A stretch of DNA of 64,000 nucleotides from assembly GCA_020796225.1 (NCBI GenBank), contig CM036771.1, positions 29,952,703-30,016,702 of the forward strand, given 5' to 3'. Each line of letters begins with the position of its first letter. Position 1 is the stretch's first letter. The position numbers were made by a program, and so were the translations under genes. This document shows, one piece after another, positions 23,006 to 35,115 of this stretch. Source of the DNA: Arion vulgaris (Eukaryota; Mollusca; Gastropoda; Stylommatophora; Arionidae). The notes under the pieces were generated by a model that worked only from the letters and a program-made list of their open reading frames with translations, made no database searches and was not told the origin of the DNA.

Positions 23006-23985
23006 GTTTAGACCATAGGTTCCCAACGGAGGCCGTACCGCCCACCAGTGGGCGCTGAGAAGTTGTAAGGGCGCTGGGTTGAAAAGTAAATTTTAGGGGC
23101 GTTGAGGACCATCCGCCGCCCCCTTAAGCTGAAAATTCAAAGTCACGCATGTTCGCTTCATAAAAGCTGAAAACATTTGTCAAGATCTATTATTTACAAG
23201 AACATTAGAAACGGACAATAAAGAAAAATCTATATCTGACGTATTGGAATACCATTTAAAAAAAAAAAGAATTCCGCTGAATAATATCTTGTTTGCTGCC
23301 GATGGTGCTCTGGCAATGGTTGGACGCTACAGCTAGTTGATTTCATAATTGAAAAAACTGTCCCAAATGTAGTCGCCGTGCGATGTGTGATTCACCGACA
23401 ACGTTTTGTCACAAATCTTAGTAATTACCGTCATCGCGCACTACATCATATAATTACATCAGTTAACATGACCAGAAGAAATTACTGTCGATGAAAGATT
23501 ATTTAGAAAGCTTTGTGATGAAAACAACAAAGACTTCAATAGTTTACTATTGCACACAGAAGTTCGTTGGCTGTCAACAGGTACCTCTCTAAATTGCTGT
23601 TAGGAGCTTTTGAATCAATTACAAAGTTTTTTTACAACAAAATGATTCTATTAGAAAGATTTTATTGAAACGTTATAGCAATATTTCTTATTTGACAGAT
23701 TTATACAACAAATTTAATGGAACGAACTTACTGTAAGGAAATTATTCTAATTTGATCAAAGGAAAAGCAATTATTTCTGCGTTCGTGTCAAAATTTGCGT
23801 TCTATTAATAGTTGATAATTTTATCAGTTTTGAAATCTTTCTTCAATGAAAACAACTGATGTCGATATTCTGGTTTATAGCCAGCATTTGGAAGCACGAA
23901 CAGAAGATTTTACAATACGTTTTCAGAATTTACTCAATATGACCACTCCAGATTGGGTCATAGAACATTCTTGAATATTACAAAT

Positions 23986-26900
23986 GCCTGACGGTTTTCA
24001 AAACGGCGGCTAACTGTTGTGTCTAGTGACGGCGTCTGTAAAATTAAGAAATTCTCTTCTGATTCTGTACCGTGGTTTAAAAATATTTGCATGGAACGCA
24101 CATATTCTTTATTTAATACATTATTACTATGCTTTTATGCTTTTTTCCCATTCGGGACGCGATGCAGATTGATATAATCTGCTCCCTTGCAGGACAGTTG
24201 CGTAACAATCAACGACTTGGGAATGCTAACCCGAAAAAAGTGCTTGCAGAACTATATGCACCAGGCCGTAGGGTGCATACCATGGTACAATGACCCCTCA
24301 AAGTGAGGAATGGAATAACGGAATCTATGGTCACCGCTCTGCCCCTGAGACTTAGCCACGGAGAAAGAATATTGGACCAACCATCACGAGGGTGTCCAAA
24401 AATAACTGCTGGCGTTCACACTGTCACTGGTGCTAAAGCAAAGGAGCGGCAGAAAAATATTGCAGATGAAACCCCACCAGACTCATGAGATTCAACATAA
24501 TCAGATGGAACACCGAGGACATTTACACCAAAAAGTAGGCCCTTGCAGTGAAAAATAGACTTTGCACGTATTCAGGAAACACAAATCAAACCCTCCACAC
24601 AGATTCTCTGTCCGAGGTTATCAGTTATACAGATAAGACCACACGGAGGGAGGGGCGCTCATACGCGTGAGCAACAGATACATCATGAAATAGATAGAAG
24701 TCAGAAATCTTGAAGATGAAGTGAGTCAGGCCAGAGAAAGAGTAGAAACTGAGCGGAGCATAGACAGCAACATAGCACTCAAGGCAGCCTCGGCTAAATA
24801 TAAGAGAGCAGTCAAGAAAGCCGCAAGGCAGAGCTGGAGAGACAAGACGTCTCAACATGGACAGAGGTGAGTTGAAGAAGCACTCAATGGTCTTAACCTT
24901 ACGAAGTCACCAGGAAAGGATGGCATCACAAATGAGATGCTCATCAATGTAGGCAAGCAAACCAGGAAAAAGCTGCTAAAAGTTTTGAATATGAGCTGGA
25001 AAGTCGCAGAAATACCTAGTGAATGGAAAGAAGCTATCACAGTGCCCAAGCTAAAACAAGGAAAAGACAGATTCTATCCAATCAATTGTATACCAATTAG
25101 CCTCTTTAGGTGTGTTGGAAAAGTGATGGGGAGGCTTCTCAATAGAAGACTCTTGTGGCAACTGGAGCAAAAACAATTGATACTACTACAGCAGAGTGGT
25201 TTCAGTCAGCATGGATCAACAGAAGACCTAGTAACTCACATTGCACAGGAGATCGAAGGTGGATTTCAAGAAAAGAACACAAATGGTATGGGTTGACATG
25301 GAGAAGACTCTCGACAGGGTCTGGAGAGAGGGACTCAAAATCAAATTGCTCAAACTCAAAAGACGTATGTATCTGGATATGTCATTAACTGGTATATAGA
25401 ACAGCCGAAGTATAGGACCAGGAAAAACATAGCAGGAAGTCAGTCATCGAACAAGTTGTTCTCCAAGGAATAATTCCTGTCCCTAACACTACTTCGTTTT
25501 TATAAATAATTAGGGAAGACATCCCCAACAGAGTGCAGGGTGCAATCTACGTTGATGATCTGGCATTGTGGACACGAGAAAAATCAATAGCAGTAGCCAC
25601 CTCAAGGATGCAAGATGTAATTAAAACACTAGTAAAATATACCAGGTCTTGACTGCCCTGTATAAATAAAAAGGAAATCAATTTCACAGTCTTTAGTCTA
25701 TCCAAGAAGAAACAAATGCTCAAACTCATGTTCATTGACCACCTATTCTCAATGGACGAAGTCCAACATATAAGGGAATCATAATGGACAAGCAGGCGGA
25801 CGTCGAAAACACAGATAGGCAAATTTGTGGGAAAACACAGATAGGCAAATCTGTGGGAAAAGCAAAAAAGAGAGTGGAGATCGTGAACAAATTAGCAGGC
25901 ACCAACAGGGGTGCGTGTTGTAGCATTCAAAAATGGCTTTACACTGGGAGAGTTTGAAAAGTTATGGAGGATAGCATATCAGTCTGGTCATAATCTACAA
26001 GACACACTTCACAAAGCTAAGCCGAGTGTTAAGTCAGGCCTCACGGATCATCACTGAAACCATAAGTCTACCCACATAGAAGTACTGAAAACGGCCCTAG
26101 AACTTCAACTAATGGAGGACAGACGGAACATCAAGGTACTTCAACGATGAGAAAAATGTAAGAGACTGATGCACAATCCAATGCATCCACAAATAAACAG
26201 CTACGGTAGTGGCAAATGGAAAAGAACTTAATGGCAAACTTCAAAGAGCTTGCCCACGCAGACCCAATATTGGCACTGGCTCAACCAAGACACATACAAA
26301 CAGTCAGCACCTCTCCTCCCTGGTCATTGTGGCTCGCAGAACTGGATGCCCTCAATGCAGCTGCAAAAATGGCACTACAACATATGAAACAAATATATGG
26401 AAAAATTGTGCTTTTGGTCTGCTATCTCAGCAGTGAAATCTGGAAGGAACACAGAACTAAGTGATCTCATGTCAACCGTAGCCCAGTTGGCCCATGATTC
26501 TGAGAGTGTAGTAATCCAGTGGATACACTCACACTGCAAGCTCAATGGGGATGAAGATGCTGACAGACTGGCTAAAAAGGGAGCAGGGATACATCAAGAT
26601 GACAACCTGGTCAGCTAGGAGAAGCAAAACCATCGCTAGAGGGCACTATAAAGCAAAGTGGGGAAAATAACACACAAAACACAACAAGCATAATGTATAT
26701 TACGAACTGCCCAGAAGAGACCACATTCATCATACTTCGCCTCCGGACGGTCACAACAGTATGAGAGCAGAACTAGATTCAAGATAGGCACAAATGACAT
26801 GTGCCCCTGTGGTTTGGCGAATATGACGACAGAGCACGCCCTACAGAACTGATTCCAGTATGCAGACATGAGAAGAAAGAGGTGGCCCACTTACACCAGC

Positions 26901-26988
26901 GTCCAAGAAAACTCTATGGCGTGGCTGATTTATTAAGAAAATCCGAAATCCAAGTCTAGTGAGAGCACATAAGAAGAAGGAGAAAATG
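23986..26988 (+). mobile_element. LINE-I3 copy 1, about 3 kb, inserted in hAT E3
   Basis: The direct repeat tacaaat lies at 23979-23985 and 26989-26995, and the hAT reading frame is continuous once the insert is removed, which supports these borders. The LINE is of I-superfamily type. An N-terminal part (about 24170-24660) matches the minus-strand copy at 31.4-31.6 kb. The RT is at about 24937-25400, with SWKVAEIPSEWKEAITVPKL, PISLFRCVGKVMGRLLNRRL and a degraded VDMEKTLDRVWREGLK. A YADD-like YVDDLALWT is at about 25550. The RNase H tail is near 26330-26610, with VVIQWIHSHCKLNGDEDADR. Frameshifts and stops are numerous, so it is dead. Confidence 0.78.
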
Positions 26989-27287
26989 TACAAATAACAG
27001 AATTATTATTGGAGGAAGAGTTGATACAATTGTCGACAAATGAAGAGACGAAGAACAAAGAAACGAAACAGATTGTCAATAGAGAATGCGTGATTTAAGA
27101 TTATTGATTACCAAATGTCACCAAACATCGAAAAATTAGTGTTATCACATCTAGCTCAGCTCTAATTAATACATTATAACATACATTTTTTCAATGATAC
27201 TGTGAGCAATACACCAATATTGGTATTATTATCTAATAAAATAACTGAAAAATGTGTCCTTGTTTTTCAATTTATAGTATGTACAAT

Positions 27288-27910
27288 GAATATAAAAATA
27301 CATGGAGAATTGCTACATCAAGTAAAAAGCTTCTTATATCTTGGTCAGATGATTACTGATGATGGCAGATGTATAACAGAAATTAAAAATAGAATAGGAA
27401 TGGCCAAGGATAATTTCAATAGTATGAGAAAGTTACTGACATCCAAACAAATCACAAACAGGCTAAAAATGAGAATGATCAAATGCTATATATATCCTAT
27501 ATTAATGTATGGCTCAGAAACATGGACAATGAACAAGCAGTTAGAAGACAAAATTGATGCATTTGAAATGTGGATATATAGAAGAATAGGCAGAGTTTCA
27601 TGGACAGAAAAACAGACAAATAAACACGTTTTAGAAAAACTAGGCATGAAGAAACAATTATTAAGAGAAATAAAATTCAGACAAGTAAAGTATTTTGGAC
27701 ACATAAAAAGACATGCCACCATGATAAAACATTTACTAGAGGGAAAGTTGAGGGGGGGAAGAGCAAGAGGAAGACCGAGAGATAAGTGGGAAACTTTAAT
27801 AAATGGACAGGTTACAGTCTGGCAGTGTGCAACACCAAGGCGAAAGACAGAGGATGCTGGAGATTCATTGCAGCCAACCTTCGATGTGGAGACGGCACCT
27901 GATGATGATG
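27288..27910 (+). mobile_element. RTE-D LINE 3' end, open, inserted in hAT E3
   Basis: A 12-bp target duplication, agtatgtacaat, lies at 27276-27287 and 27911-27922. The insert is 5' truncated but uninterrupted in frame. It includes SFLYLGQMITDDGRCITEIK, YPILMYGSETWTMNKQ, RIGRVSWTEKQTNKHVLEKL, VKYFGHIKRH and RARGRPRDKW, and ends in a gatgatgatg tail. The flanking open frame reaches 27954 by running into hAT sequence, so the apparent 250-residue protein is a chimera of hAT, LINE and hAT DNA. Confidence 0.88.
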
Positions 27911-28009
27911 AGTATGTACAATATATTTTACTCAAGGGGGGCGCTGTCGAATAATTCACTGAAAAAGGGGGCGCTCATTCAAACAAGTTTGGGAATCTAT
28001 GGTTTAGAC

Positions 28010-28894
28010 CCCTCTGGCGATGGTTTTTGCTTCTTCCTAGCTGAACAATTGGCTAGGTGACTACGGTTGCGACCCTATCAAAAGGGGAAGAATGGATCCC
28101 AACAGATGGTAGCATGATGGACTATCTCAACGTTATCATTACTCTAGGAAGAGAATGTAGAGATTGGGGCAACATGAAAGCTGATCTCTTAGTTAAGCAG
28201 CTGATAGAAGATAATGCAAGGGATGATGATGTTGTTGTATATACCGATGGGTCAATTCAACGTGGTGAGAAATCCGGCTGGGGTTTCTTGGCTAATGCGC
28301 ATGGTAGGGTTGTTGCAGAGCGAAGTGGGGCATACAGGACAACTACTTCTAGTATGAGGATGGAGGTTGAGGCCGTTACTGCTACCCTCCATTGGATTTC
28401 TGGGCTTCATTTACTGGGGCAGTTGTTGTATCTGACTCTCAGTCGATGCTTCACAAGATCCAGAAGGACAGGTTTCGGTATGAGTGGATATCGTCTATAG
28501 AAGTTTCTAATCTCCAGCGGCTTACGTGGATATACTGTCCTGGGCATGCGGGTGTTTACGGTAATGAGAGAGCTGACAGGCTTGCTTTAACAGCATCGAT
28601 TGTTGGGGAGTTGAAGATGGATAAGGGGATATTCTTCGGTCTGTTCGCGACTATCTGTTGGATGAGGACACTAAAATCGATGTTGAATCGATCAAGCGAT
28701 TTAAGCAGTTTGAAGTTACCCGTTGTTCAAGTCAAACTGGATGCCTGAGAGGCAGAGTGAGAGGTGTGTTTAATCAGCGAGCCACAGGAACCATCAGTAT
28801 GCATATTCTTCGATATCTGTTGGGGAGACTGAGCGCCTATGGGTCTGCCCGGAGTGCAATGACGTCAGTTTAGTAACCAATAACCAATAACCAA
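28010..28894 (+). mobile_element. LINE-I2 fragment, RNase H and tail
   Basis: It starts directly after the hAT E3 target word. It encodes KGEEWIPTDGSMMDYL and then an RNase H domain with VVVYTDGSIQ (Asp), SMRMEVEAVTA (Glu), VVSDSQSMLHK (Asp, after a frameshift near 28400) and CPGHAGVYGNERADRLA (final Asp). The tail has FNQRATGTISMHILRYLL (about 28770-28825). It ends in a (taaccaa)n tail at 28872-28894, which abuts the interior of LINE-I3 copy 2. A second copy at 54.4/57.1 kb shares the tail. Confidence 0.83.
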
Positions 28895-31605
28895 TGACCA
28901 GGTTGTCATCTAGAGACATCCCTGCTCCCTCTTTAGCCAGTCTGGCAGCATCTTCATTCCCCCTGAGCTTGCAGTGTGAGGGTATCCATTGGATTACTAC
29001 ACTATCGGAATCATGGGCCAACTGGGCTACGGTTGACCTGAGATCACTTAGTTCTGTGTTCCTTTCAGATTTCACTGCTGACAAAAAGCACAATTTTTCC
29101 ATGTATGTGTTTCATATGTTGTAGTGCCATTTTTGCAGCTGCGTTGAGGTCATCCAGCTCTGGAAGCCTGTATGACCAGGGAGGAGATGTACTGGCTGGT
29201 TGTATGTGTCTTGGTTGAGCCAGTGCAAATATTGAGTCTGCGTGGGCAAGTTCTTTGGAGTTTGCCATGAAGCTACTCCTTTTCAATCTGCCCCTACCGT
29301 AGCTGTTTATTTGGGGATGCATTGGATGGTTAATCAGTCTCTTGCATTTTCTCCTCGTTGAAGTACTTTCATGCTCCGTCTGTCTTCCAATGGTTGAAGT
29401 CCTATGGCCGTTTTCAGTACTTCTATGTGGGTAGACTTATGGTTTCAGTGATGATCCGTGAGGTCTGACTTAACACTCGGCTTAGCTTTATGAAGTCTGT
29501 CTTGGAGATTATGACCCAGACTGCTATGCCATACTTAACGTACTGGTCGAACTCTCCCAGAGTAAATCCTTTACGGAATGCTACAACCCGCACTCCTGTT
29601 GGTGTCTGCTAATTTGTTCACGATCCCCAGTCTCTTCTTTTCTTTTTCCCTAGATTTATCTGTGTTTTCCACGTCCGCCGGCTGTCCATCATGATTCCCA
29701 TATATGTTGGACATTCGTCTATTGAGAGTACATGGTCATTAAACTTGAGTTTGAGCATTTGTTTCTTCTTGTTTCTTTCTGAAGAATGAAGAATTTTCAT
29801 TTATAAAGGGCAGTTAAGACCTGGTCTATTTTTCTAGCTTTTAAATTACATCTTGCATCCTTGAGGTGACTACTGCTATTGATTCTTCTCGTGTCCATAG
29901 TACCAAATCATCGGCGTAGATTGCACCATGCACTCTGTTGGGGATGTCTTCCATAATCATTTATAAAAACTAGAAGTAGCGTGGGAGACAGGACCCCTCC
30001 TTGGGGAACAACTTGTTCAATGATTGCCTTCCTGCTATGTTTTTTCTGGTCCTATACTTCGGCTGTTCTATTTACCAGATAGTCACATATCCAGATATAC
30101 ATGCGCCTTTTGATTCCGAGTTTGAGCAGTATGATTTTCAGTCAGTTCCTCTCTCCAGAACCTGTCGAAATCCTTCTCCATATCAACTCATACCATTTGT
30201 GTTCTTTTCTTGAAATCCACTTTCGATCTTCTGTGCAATGTAAGTTACTTGGTCTTCTGTTGATCCATGCTGACTGAATCCACTCTGCTGTAGTAGTATC
30301 AATTGTTTTTGCTCCAGTTGCCACATGAGTCTTCTATTGAGAAGCCTCTCCATCACTTTTCCAACACACCTAAAGAGGCTAATTGGTCTTCGATTGCTTG
30401 GATCGAATCTGTCTTTTCCTTGTTTTAGCTTGGGCACTGTGATAGCTTTTTTCCATTAACTAGGTATTTCTGCGACTTTCCAGCTCTCATTCAAAACTTT
30501 TAGCAGCTTTTTTCTTGACTTTCTTGCCTAGATTAATGAGTATCTCATTTAAGACCCTGGAGTGCTTCTTCAACTCACCTCTGTCCATGTTGAGACGTCT
30601 TGTCTCTCCAGCACTGACTTGCGGCTTTCTTGACTGCTCTCTTATATTTAGCCGAGGCTGCCTTGAGTGCTATGTAGCTGTCTATGCTCAGCTCAGTTTC
30701 TAATATTTCTCTGGTCTGACTCACTTTCTCTTCAACATTTTGGACCTCCTGTGACCAATAAGGTTTGTAGTCTCTTCTTGCACCTTTAGGAATTGATTCT
30801 CTTGCTGCCCTCAAAATGGATATGTTAAGTAGGTATATCATGTTCCTTATCTTTTTTGGTGTGTATTTATGGGGTCACAGTAGATGTCGCTGAGTCTCGC
30901 AAACTGTGCCCAGTCAACTCTTTTGTAGTTCCACTGGGTCATTATTTTTTTAACTTGGGTTAAATATCTAATCTTCAATGAGAGCTTGACATGTTTGTGG
31001 TCATTGTCTGCTTGCTGTTCCATGAAGGTTCGATTCAAGTTGTGGGCTGTGTCACCGGTGACAAAGACGAGGTCTGTGGGAAATATTTTCCTGTATTCTG
31101 GAGTAGAAGGTTGGTGGGTCACTGAGTCCATTCCTGAGCTGCAGGTTGTTATCTATTTTCTACTGTTCTACCCCCCTTTTTTAAAACTTTGGTGTCTTGG
31201 TATCCCCACCTTTCTAAGTGACTGTTTAAATCTCCCACTACTAGAGAATTTGTATTGGTCAGTGTCATGGTTTTCAGCATAAGGGCTCTGTTAGTTCGAA
31301 TCTGTTAGATGTCTACAAAGATGCTAATTCCTATGATTTCTGCTTTCCCATGTGTGCTGACTTCTATCTTTTTCATGGTGTATTTGTTGCTCCCCCTCCT
31401 CCGTTTGGCCTAATCTGTATAACTGATAACCTCGGACAGAAAATCTGTCTGGGAGGTTCGATGTGTGATTCCTGAATACATGCAAGGCCTATTTTTCACT
31501 ACTAGGGCCTGCTTTTTTGGTGTAAATGTCCTCGGCGTTCCAGCAGATTATGTTGAATCTGGTGGATTGTGATCTGCAAGATTTTCCTGCCGCTCCTTTG
31601 CACGG
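28895..31605 (-). mobile_element. LINE-I3 copy 2, minus strand, inserted in hAT E4
   Basis: Matches LINE-I3 copy 1 along its length in reverse. The 5' part near 31560 shares the cgaggacatttacaccaaaa segment with 24.5 kb. The RT lies at 30437-30142 (PISLFRCVGKVMERLLNRRL). RNase H lies at 29102-28900 (VVIQWIPSHCKLRGNEDAAR, where the terminal Asp has become Ala). It begins about 450 bp further 3' than copy 1 and joins hAT sequence at a different point (about 31605), so it is an independent, 5' truncated insertion. Its 3' end is missing at the LINE-I2 tail. Confidence 0.8.
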
Positions 31606-32290
31606 CGACTATATTTGGGACAGTTTTTCAAATATGAATTCAACTGGCTGTAGCGTCCAACCATTGCCAGAGAACCATCTGCAGCAGACAAGATATTATT
31701 CATTGGAATTATTTTTTCTTAAAAATGGTATTCCAATACGTCAAATATAGATTTTCTTTATTGTCCGTTTCTAATGTTTTTGCAAATAATAGTTCTTGAC
31801 AAATGTTTTCATCTTTTATGAAGCGAACGTGCGACAGAGTTAAATACTCATTTGTTTGTAAAAAAAACGCATCAAGTTATAAAAAAAGCTTCAAAAGTAG
31901 TGAAAACATCATTTCGACGATTTATCTCTACACTGTGTTATTTCTCAATGAGACTTAAAAAAATAATTTCAGACCGCGGCGTATGCAGTACAGAACGCCG
32001 AAATTCACTCTTTGTCAATAGTGTGCTGTTTTTCAGATTTAGCAATAAGTAGGAAATGTTGCATGAAGAGGTAACCCATCATTTTCTTGTTTTGCTGCCG
32101 CTGAAACCATACCAGCCAAAGTTGGACATCTCGAATGTTGACCTATAATCTTGAACATAAAATACATGTACAATGGGGGGGCGGCGGATAGTCCTCAACG
32201 ACCCCCAACAATTTACTTGTCAACCCAGCGCCCCCTTGCAACTTCTCAGCGTCCCCCGGTGGGCGGTTACGCCCCCGTTGGGAACCTATG
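31606..32290 (-). mobile_element. hAT element E4, 5' portion
   Basis: The outer end ccgttgggaacctatg (to 32290) is the inverse of the E3 left end, and the first 100 or more bases match E3 closely in reverse. It is followed by gtttagac at 32291-32298, the same octamer that precedes E3 at 23006. Inside, about 31830-31610 matches 23140-23355 of E3 (the ADGxLAMVGRYSQ codons). The element is cut at about 31605 by LINE-I3, and its own 3' end was not found. Confidence 0.7.
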
Positions 32291-32298
32291 GTTTAGAC

Positions 32299-32512
32299 TA
32301 ACAACTCCCGTTCTGTGCTGTTTGATGTATCTACTAGGGTTTCTCTCATGGTTTCTCACCTTGCCGCAACTATCGGTATGCATAACTTACCTAACCGAGA
32401 TAGAGAATACCCGTAATCTTCTTCGTTGATATCTTCACAGTGTATGTTTTCTATTCTAGCTTTGATGATCGCGCTTAATGCAGACAATCGTGATGATGTG
32501 ACTGTTTGTGTT

Positions 32513-32552
<40 letters not shown>

Positions 32553-32835
32553 GATGTTCACTAGTGCTCTGGAATACAAGAAGAGTTTGTGAGTCTGTTA
32601 ATGGATGTTCGCTATTGATCTTGAAATCTAAGGTAAGCGTGTTTATGTGTGTATGTATGCGTGTGTGTCTGTGGAGGTTAACGTGCTCTTGAATACCGGT
32701 AAACTTGAGAATGCGACTGTGTGTGTGCGTGTGTGCGCGCGTACCTTAACTTGAGCTCAGTCGCGTGCCGTCAATGTACTAGCAAGACTAGCCTAGTCCC
32801 ACAGATCCTAGACATTATACTTAATCTAATTTGAG
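32299..32835. repeat. TG-rich segment with (TG)n at 32517-32551
   Basis: A pure tg run sits within about 250 bp rich in tg words (gtgtgtatgtatgcgtgtgtg and similar). No gene is visible. Confidence 0.8.
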
Positions 32836-33059
32836 TTAATTTTTTGAACCCGTCCTCCCGATATTACGGTATTATCATTAGTACACGTATACCCGGGGTG
32901 CCTACATATCGGGATGAGAACCCCTACTCGTTATTTGTCGGTGTTCAGCGATAACTTGTGTACTACTGTGACGTCAAACACAGGAACTGCTTCCCTTAAA
33001 GGTTTATCTAAATGGCGGTTTGCATCGTGGTTTGAAACATAGTGATTTGATAATATTTT

Positions 33060-33420
33060 ATTAATTTTTAAAAGATGAGACGACAGGCTGAAAATTTCGG
33101 AAATGGTCACTCGAAAAGGATGACAACAGAGCAAGCTGTTGAACTTCTTTTAAATGATTCTGAAGATGAATTAGACTTAGAATATGATTATTCTGATAAC
33201 GAAATCGAAAGTGAGTCGGATGATCATTTAGAAGAATTATTTGAACCGACTGATGTTCAAACATGTCAGTAACTTTCCAAACATGGATTACAAAGACAGA
33301 CCAGTCAAAAAAGTGAAGACACAATTTTGGTGCACATTTTGTCAACATTTCCTGTGTCTAAAGGAAGGATCTACATGTTGGGAAGAATGGCATAGTAAGC
33401 AGGAATGCTGTAGATGATGG
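33060..33420 (+). pseudogene. piggyBac transposase relic, internally deleted
   Basis: The ATG at 33075 opens a 65-codon frame with a highly acidic segment (SEDELDLEYDYSDNE), typical of piggyBac transposase N-termini. It stops at 33272. Shortly after, in another frame, about 33298-33410 encodes a Cys-rich end (FWCTFCQHFLCLKEGSTCW, then HSKQEC) resembling the C-terminal zinc-binding domain of piggyBac proteins. The DDD catalytic domain that should lie between is absent. The word caaacatg occurs on each side of the apparent junction (33258 and 33276). Element ends were not identified; a ttaa at about 32837 could be a left target site. The assignment is by pattern recognition only. Confidence 0.5.
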
Positions 33421-33429
33421 GGTAAGTCG

Positions 33430-34870
33430 ATAAAAATTATAGGACACTTAATTCTGCCAATCTATCTTGTTTTTCAAACAATTCTGATATGTGCTGTTTT
33501 TGCTCAGGAGCCCAGGGGCGAGGGTTTTTAAGGTATAGTTGGCCAGGGTTCAAAAGTTTCCACGGGTCATAAAAGAATACAATAAAAATATTGAGTAAAC
33601 AGCATTAATATTTCTTAAAGTTTGCGTCACCAAACTCAACGATAATATCGCTAATTGAGACTCCAAAGATAGCACTCGAACATCGGAAGCGCTCGATTTA
33701 TTTATCAAATTGGGTCCTTGCTTAGTCAGCTCTTTCCGTGGAAAGGACTAGCTGATGCGTACCTAGTCCGTTTGTGACAGTCTGTGTGTATATTATAAAT
33801 AATAACACTTGGCGTTCTCTCGCAAACAAATTCATTTGCCATTTTCATCTTCTGAGTAGTAATACTTTGGTTATTAGCTTTATTTAATTATTCCAATTAA
33901 TGAAAAAGATCTGCTGAAGTGTTCGATTGTCAATATAGTTTGACACCGCTTCAAAGTATGAAGTATGGAAGGGTAGTCGGATTTTAAAACTGGTCCTTCA
34001 CAACAAAGCGTAACGGATGGCATGCGACAAGTAGCAGTAAAGGTTATTTTGAATGTTGGCAATTCACAGAGGGAGTTAGTGTCGGTTTACAGGCTATCCG
34101 AATTTTTAAACAAGACTGACTAAAATGATGAAGCTTCTGAAATAAACAGACTTAGCAGAAACGCTCACAGAAACATATAAATTGTGTTGTTTGGTATTAA
34201 CAATACCAGTGATCACATCAATGTAGAGGGAACATTCTTTTGTTTGAAACGTTAAGCAACTGTGCGCAGCTTTGTGAGAATAGGATGTACTCACTTTCCG
34301 TTCTGTCAATTGAAGAAAGCATGCTAGATGAGTCAAAAATCATTCTGCGACGCGTTATCAACATATTCATTCAGAAAGGGGACAGAAGGATTGCACTAAT
34401 CTACAAATACGGGTTCAGTTATGCTATTTATTTGAGATATTTTTATTTTTATTTTGGTGTGTTTATTTATTTGTTTAATGTATTACTTAATTTATATCTT
34501 TACATATTATCTATTTATATATTCCATTTCTAAACATTGTGCAACGGTTGAAAGAGCAAAACTGTGTAAATCGTGACCGTTAAAAGTATCATTGCTTGCT
34601 ACGCTGCATTGTTTCCTAACCTAGTCACTTTGAGAAAATAACCGCACGCTACTGCTTGGGCTCTCGAATGCTGGTAGACTTGAGAATGTGTCTATATGTG
34701 TATATATATTAACATATATCTGTGTGTGTGTGTGTGTGTGCACGTTAATGTGTACCCTTGACATCTAAAGTATCAAAGGTTGTGTGTAGACATACAAACA
34801 CGTCAACGATATCATGTATCAACGTATGACAACGCATATCACACTTTACTCTTGAAAATTACCAGAAGCG
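33430..34870. other. AT-rich stretch without a recognised gene
   Basis: Only short chance open frames are seen. A (tg)n run lies at about 34722-34741 after a tatata stretch. Low-complexity T/A-rich sequence occupies 34430-34530. Confidence 0.45.
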
Positions 34871-35050
34871 TATGGCCGAATAAATTTGAGTACGGCTCCC
34901 AATAGAGAGAATCGTGTTCAATCCACGCTAAGACCAAGGTTTTTTTCTGTCGTGGGCATAAAAGAAAAATCCTAACCTGAACAGCTTGGCGACGACTGCA
35001 CTAACCATGCGGTCTTTAAATTCCTCAGGCTCCAGTCCCACTACAGGCAG
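34871..35050 (+). mobile_element. SINE-3 copy 2
   Basis: A tRNA-like head has an A-box region (tatggccgaataaatttgag) and a B box (gtgttcaatccacg). The body follows with tttttttctgtcgtgggcat, aatcctaacctgaacagctt and ggcgacgactgcac. Shared with the copies at 11752 and 57772. Confidence 0.72.
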
Positions 35051-35054
35051 TACC

Positions 35055-35115
35055 GATAACGAATTATGTTCTCTACTACACGTTTCTCATGCTATAAACT
35101 CAAGCAATTGTATTA
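35055..35115. repeat. 49-bp satellite, left portion
   Basis: About 1.2 units (tgttctctactacacgtttc, ctataaactcaagcaattg) left of the LINE insertion; the main array continues at 36445. Confidence 0.82.

Larger units (their letters stand above)
23014..28001 (+). mobile_element. hAT element E3, carrying two LINE insertions
   Basis: The left end cataggttcccaacgg and right end gtttgggaatctatg are flanked by identical octamers gtttagac (23006-23013 and 28002-28009). Transposase relics are of the SCAND3/ZBED5-like hAT type. Relics include NILFAADGALAMVGRYS (about 23283-23335; the usual CH-containing segment follows, degraded) and HLEARTEDFTIRFQNLLNMT (about 23889-23945). After removal of the LINE at 23986-26988 the frame resumes in ELLLEEELIQLSTNEE (27002-27049). 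Minus insertions the copy is about 1.35 kb, roughly half of E5, so it is also deleted internally. Multiple stops are present. Confidence 0.72.

Noticed and set aside
27202..27954. 250-codon intact ORF as a host gene
   Set aside because: Target duplications at 27276 and 27911 show that the middle is an RTE LINE 3' end inside hAT DNA.
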